DNA of 64,000 bases from positions 186,001 through 250,000 of the forward strand of contig CAWBXX010000003.1 of NCBI GenBank assembly GCA_963792885.1, given 5' to 3'. The number at the start of each line of letters is the position of its first letter. The stretch's first letter is position 1. Source of the stretch: DASWJZ01 sp963792885 (GTDB lineage: Bacteria; Pseudomonadota; Alphaproteobacteria; Rhizobiales; Afifellaceae). The translations under genes were made by a program, and so were the position numbers. Positions 35,942 to 44,263 of the stretch are shown here, piece by piece. The notes beneath the pieces were generated by a model. The model saw only the letters and a list, made by a program, of their open reading frames with translations, was not told the DNA's origin and did no database searches.

Positions 35942-36829
35942 TCAAGCCAGATTTTGTACCTGTTCTCGGAACTGGTCGATGACCGCCTTCAGCTCAAGGC
36001 CGATCGTCGTCAACCGGGCGTCGAAGGCCTTCGAGCAGAGCGTGTTGGCTTCGCGATTGAACTCTTGCGAAAGGAAGTCGAGCCTCCGGCCGACCGCGCC
36101 CCCCTTCGAGACGAGGCCGCGCGCGCTTTCTACGTGGCTGGTCAGACGGTCGAGCTCCTCGCGCACGTCGGCGCGCGTCGCAACGATCAGCGCTTCCTGA
36201 TGCAGCCGTTCCGGTGTGAGTCCCATTCCGTCGGCGGTCAGCAATGCCACCTGATCGCGGATGCGCGCTTTGAGTACCTCTGGCGCCTCGCGCGCAACCT
36301 CTTTCGCCTCGTCGACAAGCATCGCGACGCGCTTCAGCTGATCGGCGAGCACTGCTGCGAGTCGCCCGCCCTCCTCGATCCGGCTTGCGATCAGGTGATC
36401 GACTGTCTCAGTAAGCGCTGCAAGCGCTGCCGCGTTGCGTCGCTCCGCCGCTTCACCCTTCAGAGCAATGTCGCCATCCTCGAGCACGCCCGGTATGGCG
36501 AGGAGCCCATCCGCCGACGGCGCGTCGATCCCCTCCACTTCTGAGAGCCGGCGCGCTGCAGCGATGACGAGCGCCAGCACTCCCTCGTTCAGAACGACCT
36601 GCCGCTGCTCCGACTCTGCGTCGCGCGAAAGCGTCAGGAAGCAGCTTCCCCGCGCAATGCGATCGCGCACTTGCGCGCGTGCCTCTGCCTCCAGATGATC
36701 GAGACCCGCGGGCAGGCGAACACGAAGCTCGAGCCCGCGCGCATTGACGCTCTTCAGCTCCCACGAGTACTTCGCGCCCTCCGCTTCGAAGGTCGTCCGC
36801 GCGAAACCCGTCATGCTTGCTAGCGCCAT
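35942..36829 (-). CDS. YicC family endoribonuclease-type protein
   Basis: 295 aa. N-terminal YicC domain starts ASMTGFARTTFEAEGAKYSWELKSVNARGLELRVRLP. The C-terminal DUF1732 region has EELDRLTSHVESARGLVSKGGAVGRRLDFLSQEFNREANTLCSK, the best conserved block. E. coli YicC is an endoribonuclease acting on the RyhB sRNA. In many relatives gmk follows yicC; here the next gene is convergent rsmA and gmk is absent. Confidence 0.92.
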   Translation of the reverse strand: MALASMTGFARTTFEAEGAKYSWELKSVNARGLELRVRLPAGLDHLEAEARAQVRDRIARGSCFLTLSRDAESEQRQVVLNEGVLALVIAAARRLSEVEGIDAPSADGLLAIPGVLEDGDIALKGEAAERRNAAALAALTETVDHLIASRIEEGGRLAAVLADQLKRVAMLVDEAKEVAREAPEVLKARIRDQVALLTADGMGLTPERLHQEALIVATRADVREELDRLTSHVESARGLVSKGGAVGRRLDFLSQEFNREANTLCSKAFDARLTTIGLELKAVIDQFREQVQNLA

Positions 36830-36903
36830 CGATCCCCGTTGCGTGTTCGAAGTCGCATGCGGCCGATGCTCTGCGACTCTCCGTGCCCGCCGCGCACGCT
36901 CAA

Positions 36904-38241
36904 CTAGTTCGTGTCGGTGGGCGATGTGTCGGTCGCGCCATCCGCCGGCGGCGTGTCGGCAGGCGCCGCCTCCTGCGTCGCAGCGGATGGATCCTCAGCC
37001 GGGGCGTCGGCAGCTTTCGCAGCGTCGGCAGCAGCCTTCTCCGCCTCGGCAGCGGCCTTCGCTTGATCGGCGCGGATCTGCCGCCAGCGGGCGACGTTGC
37101 GATTGTGTTCTTCGAGCGTTGCGGAGAACGAATGCCCACCCGTGCCGTCGGCGACGAAATAAAGCTCGTTCGTGCGCGACGGATTGGCGACCGCTTCGAG
37201 CGCCGCGCGACCGGGATTCGCGATCGGCGAAGGCGGCAGGCCGTCGATCAGGTAGGTGTTGAACGGCGTCATCTTATCCAGCGCCGCATTGGTGAAGGAC
37301 CAGTCGGGCGGCCTGCCGGCGCCGCCGAAAAGCCCGTAGATCACGGTCGGGTCGGATTGCAGCCGCATCCCCTTCCTGAGCCGGTTGATGAACACCGCGG
37401 CGACACGCGGACGCTCGTCGGCGCGGCCGGTTTCCTTTTCCACAATCGACGCAAGCGTCACCAGCTCTTCCGGCGTGCTGATCGGCAGGCCCGGCGCGCG
37501 CCGGCTCCAGACCTCCTCGACAGCACGCGCCTCTACGCGCTGCATCTGGTCGATCATCTGCTGACGCGTGGCGCCCCGCGTGAATTTGTAGGTGTCCGGC
37601 ATCAGCGAGCCATCAGGCGGCACTGCCTCTATGTCGCCGGTCAGAACCGGATCGGCGTCGAGGCGATCGACGATCGCCTGGCTCGTCAGGCCCTCGGGAA
37701 GCGTGATCGAATGCAGGACCGAGCGGCCGGAGACCAGATCGTCGAGCACCTGCTTCATGCTGACCGCCGGCTGGAACAGGTATTCGCCCGCCTGCAGCTT
37801 CGCCTCGAGCTTCTTGAAGCGTGCGGCCATCGAGAAGATGAACGGGCTGTCGATGACGTTGTGCCGTTGAAGCTGCGTGGAGATTGAATTGAGATCGGCG
37901 CCGGACGGAATGAGCACGCTCGTCGTCTCCGTCAGCGGGCCGGGCTGGCTGAAGCGCTGCACGCCGAGATAGATGGCGCCGCCTGCCGCAAGCAGGATGA
38001 GCACCACGCTCATCAGGAAGAAGTTCGACACCACGACCAGCGGGTGCCGCGCCTTTTTCGAGCGTGGCGGAAGCGGCGGGGCAGCCTCAGGCTGGAGCGC
38101 TTGGCGCGGGCTCTTCGGGGAAATGCGGCGGCGCGGCTGCTGCGCCTCGGCCGCGGACTGAGCCGGCAGCACGTCGAGCGGCGACACGGCCGGCATGTCC
38201 GGCGGCGGTCGCCCGTCGGTCGGGTGGTCGGTGTGGCTCAT
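36904..38241 (-). CDS. mltG: Endolytic murein transglycosylase MltG
   Basis: 445 aa. Cytoplasmic Pro/Arg-rich N-terminus, one membrane segment (about residues 70-92, LVVVSNFFLMSVVLILLAAGGAIYLGV). A LysM-like domain and the YceG catalytic domain follow, with the active Glu in LASIVEKETGRADERPRVAAVFINRLRKGMRLQSDPTVIYG. The last ~60 residues are an Ala/Glu/Pro-rich tail with repeats (AAAEAEKAAADAAKAADAP). It cleaves nascent glycan chains to end their elongation. Confidence 0.93.
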   Translation of the reverse strand: MSHTDHPTDGRPPPDMPAVSPLDVLPAQSAAEAQQPRRRISPKSPRQALQPEAAPPLPPRSKKARHPLVVVSNFFLMSVVLILLAAGGAIYLGVQRFSQPGPLTETTSVLIPSGADLNSISTQLQRHNVIDSPFIFSMAARFKKLEAKLQAGEYLFQPAVSMKQVLDDLVSGRSVLHSITLPEGLTSQAIVDRLDADPVLTGDIEAVPPDGSLMPDTYKFTRGATRQQMIDQMQRVEARAVEEVWSRRAPGLPISTPEELVTLASIVEKETGRADERPRVAAVFINRLRKGMRLQSDPTVIYGLFGGAGRPPDWSFTNAALDKMTPFNTYLIDGLPPSPIANPGRAALEAVANPSRTNELYFVADGTGGHSFSATLEEHNRNVARWRQIRADQAKAAAEAEKAAADAAKAADAPAEDPSAATQEAAPADTPPADGATDTSPTDTN

Positions 38242-38246
38242 CGCGC

Positions 38247-38291
38247 GCTAGCCCCTTTTCCGGCCGACTCATACCACCGATTGGGGCTAGC
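38247..38291 (-). repeat. Perfect inverted repeat between fabF and mltG
   Basis: GCTAGCCCC (38247-38255) and GGGGCTAGC (38283-38291) form a perfect 9-bp stem around a 27-base loop. In the minus-strand transcript the second arm carries GGGG about 11 bases before the mltG ATG, its only candidate ribosome-binding site. No T-run, so not an intrinsic terminator. It could gate mltG translation or mark an RNA processing site. Confidence 0.5.
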
Positions 38292-38302
38292 CCGCGAACC
38301 CA

Positions 38303-39559
38303 TCAGACCCGGCGGAAGACCAGCGAAGCGTTTGTCCCGCCAAACCCGAAGGAATTGGAAAGGGCGATGTCGACCCGCTTTTCCTTTGCCTTGAGCGGTA
38401 CGAGATCGATCGGCGTCTCGACCGAAGGATTTTCGAGATTCAACGTGGGCGGTGCGATCCCGTCGCGCATCGCGAGCAGGCAGAAGATCGCCTCGACCGC
38501 TCCGGCTGCGCCGAGCAGGTGGCCGATCGCCGACTTCGTCGACGACATCGTAAGCCCACTCGCCGAGTTCCCCATGACGCGCTCGACCGCGGCAAGCTCG
38601 ATGCCGTCGGCCATGGTCGAAGTGCCGTGGGCGTTGACGTAGTCGACTTCGCTCGGGTCGATTCCAGCGCGCTTCAGCGCGGCACGCATGCAGCGCTCCG
38701 CGCCGTTGCCGTCCTCGGCAGGCGCGGTGATGTGATAGGCGTCGCCGGAGAGACCGTAGCCTATCACCTCGCCATGGATTGTCGCCCCGCGCGCCTTGGC
38801 GTGCTCGAGCTCCTCAAGCACGACGGCGCCGGCGCCCTCGCCCATCACGAAGCCGTCGCGGTCGCGGTCGTAGGGGCGCGAGCCCGCCTTTGGCCGGTCG
38901 TTGAAGTGCGTCGAGAGCGCGCGGCAGGCCGCGAAACCGGCAAGAGAGATGCGCACCACCGGCAACTCCGTGCCGCCGGCAACCATCACGTCGGCATCGC
39001 CGAGCGCGATCAGCCGCGCCGCGTCGCCGATCGCATGCGCACCCGTCGAGCAGGCGGTGACGACGGCATGGTTCGGGCCTTTCAAGCCGTGTTTGATCGA
39101 CACGTAGCCGGAGGCCAGGTTGATGAGGCGGCCGGGAATGAAGAACGGCGATATTTTGCGCGGCCCACGCTCGTGCAGCGTGATGCCCGCTTCGACGATG
39201 CCGCCGATGCCGCCGATGCCCGAGCCCATCAAGACGCCGGTCGCGTAACGGTCGTCCTCGCTCTTCGGCTCCCAGCCGGAGCTTTTCAGCGCCTCGTCGG
39301 CGGCCGCCATGGCGAAGATGATGAAATCGTCGACCTTGCGCTGCTCCTTCGGCTCCATCGACAGATCGGGATTGTACGTCCCGTTGGAGCCGTCGCCGCG
39401 CGGAATCACGCAGGCGATCTGGCAGGGCAGATCGTCGACCTCGAAGGTGGTGATGCGCTGTGCGCCGCTCTCGCCGGCCGTGAGCCGCGACCACGTCGTC
39501 TCGACGCCGCTCCCGAGCGGCGTCACCATTCCCATTCCGGTGACGACGACGCGCCGCAC
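38303..39559 (-). CDS. fabF: 3-oxoacyl-[acyl-carrier-protein] synthase II
   Basis: 418 aa condensing enzyme elongating acyl-ACP. Catalytic triad: Cys in AVVTACSTGAHAIGDA, His in VNAHGTSTMADG, His in KSAIGHLLGAAGAVEA. Normal length. It starts MRRVVVTGMGMVTPLGSG, 20 bases after the acpP stop, so it is co-transcribed with acpP. Confidence 0.96.
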   Translation of the reverse strand: MRRVVVTGMGMVTPLGSGVETTWSRLTAGESGAQRITTFEVDDLPCQIACVIPRGDGSNGTYNPDLSMEPKEQRKVDDFIIFAMAAADEALKSSGWEPKSEDDRYATGVLMGSGIGGIGGIVEAGITLHERGPRKISPFFIPGRLINLASGYVSIKHGLKGPNHAVVTACSTGAHAIGDAARLIALGDADVMVAGGTELPVVRISLAGFAACRALSTHFNDRPKAGSRPYDRDRDGFVMGEGAGAVVLEELEHAKARGATIHGEVIGYGLSGDAYHITAPAEDGNGAERCMRAALKRAGIDPSEVDYVNAHGTSTMADGIELAAVERVMGNSASGLTMSSTKSAIGHLLGAAGAVEAIFCLLAMRDGIAPPTLNLENPSVETPIDLVPLKAKEKRVDIALSNSFGFGGTNASLVFRRV

Positions 39560-39579
39560 GATGCGGATCTTGCCTTAGG

Positions 39580-39822
39580 TCAGGCGGTACTCTTTTCCAG
39601 GAAGCTGACGGCGTCCCCGACGGTCAGGATGGTCTCTGCCGCGTCGTCGGGAATCTCGACGCCGAACTCCTCCTCGAACGCCATGACGAGTTCAACGGTA
39701 TCGAGACTGTCGGCGCCGAGATCGTCGATAAAGCTCGCGTCCTTGGACACCTTGTCCTCTTCCACGCCGAGATGCTCGACGACGATCTTCTTGACGCGCG
39801 CCTCGATGCTGTTGTCGCTCAT
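39580..39822 (-). CDS. acpP: Acyl carrier protein
   Basis: 80 aa acidic carrier of fatty-acid intermediates. The phosphopantetheine serine is in GADSLDTVELVMAFEEEFGV. Start MSDNSIEARVKKIVVEHLGV at 39822 with GAGGAAG before it. A longer in-frame start exists but does not fit the family. Directly upstream is the fabG terminator, so acpP-fabF probably also has its own promoter. Confidence 0.96.
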   Translation of the reverse strand: MSDNSIEARVKKIVVEHLGVEEDKVSKDASFIDDLGADSLDTVELVMAFEEEFGVEIPDDAAETILTVGDAVSFLEKSTA

Positions 39823-39868
39823 AGCGTCTTCCTCGTTTTCGGGTCGTTTCCTGACCCGGAACATACAC

Positions 39869-39897
39869 AAAAGCCGCGAAGCCGGGGCTTCAGCGGC
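39869..39897 (-). terminator. Rho-independent terminator downstream of fabG
   Basis: On the minus strand GCCGCTGAAGC, loop CCCG, GCTTCGCGGC, then TTTTGTG. The stem has one bulged base. It lies 102 bases after the fabG stop and 47 before acpP, separating fabD-fabG from acpP-fabF at least partly. A second small hairpin (GGGTC/GACCC, 39841-39857) lies in the acpP leader. Confidence 0.75.
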
Positions 39898-39998
39898 AAT
39901 TCAGCCGGGCTCTCGGTAAACTTTCCGCGGGTCGTTAACACGTTTCCTTTGGCTTGACCAGCAGCGGAAATCCGCCTTTTCCGGGCCTTTTCGGGCGA

Positions 39999-40736
39999 TC
40001 AGATCATGGCCATTCCGCCGTTCACATGAAGCGTCTGGCCGGTCACGTAGGCGGCCTCATTGCTCGCCAGATAGACGACGGCAGCGGCCACCTCAGCCCC
40101 GCTCCCGAGCCGGCCTGTCGGGATCGTGCCGAGGATCGCCTCGCGCTGCTTCTCGTTCAGCTTGTCCGTCATCGCGCTCTCGATGAAGCCCGGCGCGACG
40201 CAGTTGACGGTGATTCCTCGGCTCGCGACCTCCTGAGCGAGTGCCTTCGACAGGCCGATCATGCCGGCCTTCGAGGCGGCATAGTTCGCCTGGCCGGCAT
40301 TGCCGGTGACGCCCACGACCGAGGTGATGCCCACAATGCGGCCGAAACGCTGCCGCATCATGCTCCTGAGCGCAGCACGGGAGAGCCGGAACGCGGCTTC
40401 CAGGTTGACCCGGAGCACAAGCTCGAAGTCCTCGTCCTTCATCCTGACGGCCAGCCCGTCGCGGGTGAGGCCGGCGTTGTTCACGAGGATGTCGAGACCG
40501 CCCATGAGCCGCTCCGCCTCAGGAACCAGCACATCGACCGCCGATGCATCCGCAAGATCGGCCGGCGCGACGTGCGCGCGCTCGCCAAGCTTCCCGGCAA
40601 GCACCTGCAGCGCGTCCGCCCGCGTCCCGGAGAGCGTGACGGTTGCGCCCTGCACGTGGAGCGCCTCGGCGATCGCGCCGCCGATGCCGCCACTCGCGCC
40701 GGTAACAAGGGCGCGCTTTCCTTCAAGGCCGAACAT
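39999..40736 (-). CDS. fabG: 3-oxoacyl-[acyl-carrier-protein] reductase
   Basis: 245 aa SDR reductase. NADPH motif TGASGGIGGAIAEAL, NNAG (LVNNAGLTRDGLAVRM, the FabG-specific block), catalytic Ser in GITSVVGVTGNAGQ and YAASKAG (Tyr/Lys). The C-terminal GGMAMI is typical. Nine bases after fabD. Confidence 0.96.
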   Translation of the reverse strand: MFGLEGKRALVTGASGGIGGAIAEALHVQGATVTLSGTRADALQVLAGKLGERAHVAPADLADASAVDVLVPEAERLMGGLDILVNNAGLTRDGLAVRMKDEDFELVLRVNLEAAFRLSRAALRSMMRQRFGRIVGITSVVGVTGNAGQANYAASKAGMIGLSKALAQEVASRGITVNCVAPGFIESAMTDKLNEKQREAILGTIPTGRLGSGAEVAAAVVYLASNEAAYVTGQTLHVNGGMAMI

Positions 40737-40745
40737 GCTGCCTCC

Positions 40746-41693
40746 CTATGCCTGAAGCGCCGCCGCGAGCGCCTTCACCTCATCGGGCGTGCCGACCGAC
40801 GAGGCTGTCGCCTCCGGCGCGGTCCGCTTCGCAAGCCCGGTTAGCACCTTCCCTGCGCCGATCTCGACCAGCCGCGTAATGCCGTTTGCTGCAAGCCACG
40901 CCATCGATTCCCGCCAGCGCACCGTGCCGGTCACCTGTTCGACGAGACGCTGGCGTATCTCGGTCGGGTCGTCGATCGGCGTGGCGAGCACATTGGCGAC
41001 CAGCGGCACGGCTGGCGGATCGATCTTCGTGCTCGCGAGCGCGTTCGCCATCACTTCCGCCGCCGGCGCCATGAGTGCGCAATGGAACGGCGCGGATACG
41101 GCGAGCAGCATGGCGCGCCGCGCGCCCTTGCTCTTGGCGATATCGATGGCGCGCTCCACCGCAGACTTGTTCCCGGAGATGACGACCTGTCCCGGCGCGT
41201 TGTCGTTCGCAACCTCGCAGACTTCGTTGGCCGTCGCCGCGTCTCTTGCGACCTCCTCGGCCGCCGCAAGGTCGAGCCCGAGCAGCGCCGCCATCGCGCC
41301 GACGCCCTCCGGCACCGCCTTCTGCATGGCATCGCCGCGCGCGCGCAGGAGCCGCGCCGTGTCGCCGATCGAGAAGCTTCCCGCCGCGGCGAGCGCCGAA
41401 TATTCGCCAAGCGAATGGCCGGCCACACAGGCGGCATGCGACGTGACCGAGATCCCCACCGCCTCCAGCGCCTTCATCGCAGCGAGGCTCACGGCCATCA
41501 GCGCCGGCTGCGCGTTCCGCGTCAGCGTTAGCTTCTCTTCCGGTCCCTCGAAAATGATGTCAGAGAGCTTCTCGCCGAGCGCCTCGTCGACCTCATCGAA
41601 GACCGCCCGCGCCGCCGGCACAGCATCCGCGAGCGCCTTTCCCATGCCGACAGTCTGGCTCCCCTGACCAGGGAAAAGAAATGCGGTCGTCAT
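40746..41693 (-). CDS. fabD: Malonyl CoA-acyl carrier protein transacylase
   Basis: 315 aa. Starts MTTAFLFPGQGSQTVGMGKALAD at 41693; the open frame upstream is not protein-like. The nucleophile is in GHSLGEYSALAAAG, the catalytic His in SAPFHCALMAPA, and GQGSQ forms the oxyanion region. Supplies malonyl-ACP. In related genomes rpsF lies directly upstream in divergent orientation; here accessory genes intervene. Confidence 0.95.
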   Translation of the reverse strand: MTTAFLFPGQGSQTVGMGKALADAVPAARAVFDEVDEALGEKLSDIIFEGPEEKLTLTRNAQPALMAVSLAAMKALEAVGISVTSHAACVAGHSLGEYSALAAAGSFSIGDTARLLRARGDAMQKAVPEGVGAMAALLGLDLAAAEEVARDAATANEVCEVANDNAPGQVVISGNKSAVERAIDIAKSKGARRAMLLAVSAPFHCALMAPAAEVMANALASTKIDPPAVPLVANVLATPIDDPTEIRQRLVEQVTGTVRWRESMAWLAANGITRLVEIGAGKVLTGLAKRTAPEATASSVGTPDEVKALAAALQA

Positions 41694-41812
41694 GACCCTC
41701 TCGATGCGATTCCAACGGGATCGACACTGCCGAGGGGCGGCGAGTTCAAGTCGGCGGGCTTCAGGACCGTTCCGGGCGGCGGGAGCGCCGGCTCTTTGTT
41801 TGTAGGGGCAAC

Positions 41813-42350
41813 CTATTCCACGGTCTTCAGCTCTTCGTCGGAAATCACCCCGAGCTGACGAAACATGCTGAAGCGGTCGTCGACAACAAGACTTTCGACG
41901 ATCTTGCCGCATGCGATGCGCATCACCTGAACGGCCTTCCAGCTCGCATGCCTGTTGGTTGCCGGCGTTCCCCAGCCCTCCAGGGCGCCACGTTGTGTCC
42001 CGGAATGGTTCAAGACGACGACAACGCGGTCATCGACCGCGATCACCTCCTCGATATCTCCGCCGAGATCGGGGAATTCCCTGAGGCTCCGCTCGACCCG
42101 TGCGATATCGTCGTCGAGGCCCGGTTCGTTCTTTTGGGGCCGCGCAGGATTGGTGCGATTGAAATCTTCGGCGTAGAAATCCGGCAGGGCCTGAGGATTG
42201 TGCCCCACATAGACGGTCATAATAAAACGCCGCACGAGATCAGCGTTCTCCTGCGGCGTCGTCTTCGGACAGGAGTTCCTGCGCAACGGCGATGCCGGTG
42301 AAGGCGATGCTCGCGAACAAAGTTAACGCGACTCCCACAGATCGGCACAT
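41813..42350 (-). pseudogene. Secreted SnoaL-like (ester cyclase family) protein, signal peptide out of frame
   Basis: The mature part is open from 42286 to 41813 (TPQENADLVRRFIMTVYVGHNPQALPDFYAEDFNRTN...), a SnoaL/NTF2-like fold ending in VDDRFSMFRQLGVISDEELKTVE. Directly upstream in another frame, ATG 42350 encodes MCRSVGVALTLFASIAFTGIAVAQ, a textbook signal peptide. It joins after one extra base between 42287 and 42257 (GAAGACGACGCCGC). If no error exists, a TTG-started cytoplasmic form would be made instead. Function unknown; family members include polyketide cyclases and many uncharacterised proteins. Confidence 0.7.
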
Positions 42351-42466
42351 GGCGCGGCTCTCCGTCGAGAAGGAATTCCAACCGACCTTTCTCGTTGCAC
42401 AAAGACATGCGTTCTTGAAGCGGCAGGAAGATGGTGTGCTTCGCCCGAGGGGACACTGGCTTAGTG

Positions 42467-44227
42467 CTATTCCGGGACGCCGGCAGCGCGGAGCGAGGCC
42501 GTATCGGCGGCCATCTGGTCAACATCCACGCGGAACTGTGTCCGGAGCCATGATGTCACGGTGAAATCGGGACGCGCGAGACTGAGTTGCGCGGCAGTTT
42601 CACGCGCGTCGACGAGGCGTCCGGCCTGCTCCTGGACCATCACGATATCCGCCAGACCGAAGCCGGGGCTACGCGCGTGAAAAGCGCGGAACGCGACCAT
42701 CGCTTCGTCGGGCCGTCCGGAAAGCCGGTAAGCATTTCCGAGTACGCCGAGATGCCAGGACTGATAGATCGGGTTCAGCGCTAGCGCCCTCTCTATCTGG
42801 GCGATCGCCTCTGCGGCGTACCCGCAACACGTCAGGACGAAGCCTCCGTGCACCAGCACGTCGGGCACGCTCGGGCCGAGCTTCGCTGCCTTGCGCGCGG
42901 CGGCCGCCGCCTCGTCGAATCGCGATTTGAGCAACAGGATTCCCGCCGCGGCTCGGTGCGCGTCCGCAGTTGCGGGGTCGATCGAAAGCGCCCGCCCAAC
43001 ATAGGCCTCAGCTTTCACCAGAGCCGTTTCGCGATCCTCTCCCGACCAGCCAAGGCGTGCGTCCGAATAGTGGACGTCCCCGAGCAATGCGTTCAGCACC
43101 GCCGAGCCGGGATCGAGGGCCAGAGCCTTCTCCCAGCACCGACGGGACTGAAGACGGGTCTCGGGGGTTTTTGGCAGGCGCTCAAGGTTCAGCCCCTGTA
43201 TCCAGAGGTTCCACGCACCGACGTTTGTCGTGGTTGTATAGCGGAGGCGCGCTTGCTCTCCTTCGGTCAGCCTGACCTGCATCTCAGTGGCGAGCGCCAA
43301 AGTGATCTCGTCCTGCAGGGCAAAAATGTCGTTGACTGTGCGGTCAAAACGGTCCGCCCAAATGTGCACTCCTGTTGTTGCATCGATCAGCTGGGCGGTG
43401 ATGCGCATGCGGTCGGCCGCCTTGCGGACGCTTCCCTCAAGCACGTAGCGCGCCCCGAGTTCGCGCGCGACTTGGCGCACATCCACAGCCCGCCCTTTGT
43501 AGACGAAGCTCGAATTACGGGCGATCACCGAGAGGCCGGAAAGCTTCGAGAGCGTGGTTAGGATGTCCTCGACCAGGCCGTCGGCGAAGAATTCCTGCTC
43601 CGCGTCATTGCCCATGATCGTAAACGGCAAGACAGCGATAGAAGGTCTGTCGGTCGGGAGGGAAGGGCTGAGCAACGCAACGGAGATCGGGGTAGCTGCG
43701 GCCGTCTCGGTGTGCCAACGCCAAGCGCGCACCGGTCGACCGATGTTTTTTAGCCTGAGCTCGCCGGCATCGGCGAAGGTGACGCCGACTTTTCCGTTCA
43801 CCTGGGCGTGGACGACATCCGAGGCGAGAATGCCGCCTTGCGGCGCCTGGCCCTCCAGGCGCGCGGCGATGTTGACGCCGTCGCCAAGGATATCATCGCC
43901 CTCGATGACTATGTCGCCGAGGTTGATGCCGATGCGAAACTCGACGCGCCGTTCGGCCGCCAGATTTCGCTCGCTCATCGCACGCTGGATCGCGATGCCG
44001 CACTCGACCGCATCGACGACGCTCGAAAACTCCACCAGCGCCCCGTCGCCCATCATCTTGACCACCCGCCCGTGCCAAGAGGCGACGGCGGGGCTAAACG
44101 TATTCGCCCAGATCTGTCGCAACGCGGAAACGGTGCCGGCCTCGTCGGTGCCAATCATGGCGCTGTAGCCGGCGACATCGGCCGCGAGGATCGCGGCGAG
44201 GCGCCGGGTGATCTTCTCTTCGCTCAT
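42467..44227 (-). CDS. Class III adenylate/guanylate cyclase with TolB-like domain and TPR repeats
   Basis: 586 aa cytosolic protein, no membrane segment. The cyclase domain (about 10-165) has metal-binding D17 (AADVAGYSAM) and D61 (KMMGDGALVEFSS), and the transition-state Asn/Arg in LGDGVNIAARLEGQ. A TolB/FlgO-like region follows (PSIAVLPFTIMGNDAEQEFFADGLVEDILTTLSKL...VLEGSVRKAADRMRITAQLID). TPR repeats run from about 370 to 560. Such proteins are numerous in Hyphomicrobiales and make cAMP under unknown control. The next minus-strand gene upstream encodes an orphan sugar-binding protein, 36 bases away. Confidence 0.9.
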   Translation of the reverse strand: MSEEKITRRLAAILAADVAGYSAMIGTDEAGTVSALRQIWANTFSPAVASWHGRVVKMMGDGALVEFSSVVDAVECGIAIQRAMSERNLAAERRVEFRIGINLGDIVIEGDDILGDGVNIAARLEGQAPQGGILASDVVHAQVNGKVGVTFADAGELRLKNIGRPVRAWRWHTETAAATPISVALLSPSLPTDRPSIAVLPFTIMGNDAEQEFFADGLVEDILTTLSKLSGLSVIARNSSFVYKGRAVDVRQVARELGARYVLEGSVRKAADRMRITAQLIDATTGVHIWADRFDRTVNDIFALQDEITLALATEMQVRLTEGEQARLRYTTTTNVGAWNLWIQGLNLERLPKTPETRLQSRRCWEKALALDPGSAVLNALLGDVHYSDARLGWSGEDRETALVKAEAYVGRALSIDPATADAHRAAAGILLLKSRFDEAAAAARKAAKLGPSVPDVLVHGGFVLTCCGYAAEAIAQIERALALNPIYQSWHLGVLGNAYRLSGRPDEAMVAFRAFHARSPGFGLADIVMVQEQAGRLVDARETAAQLSLARPDFTVTSWLRTQFRVDVDQMAADTASLRAAGVPE

Positions 44228-44263
44228 GCGGCCCTCCGAGCGGCGGGGCGTGACCAGCGTGAG

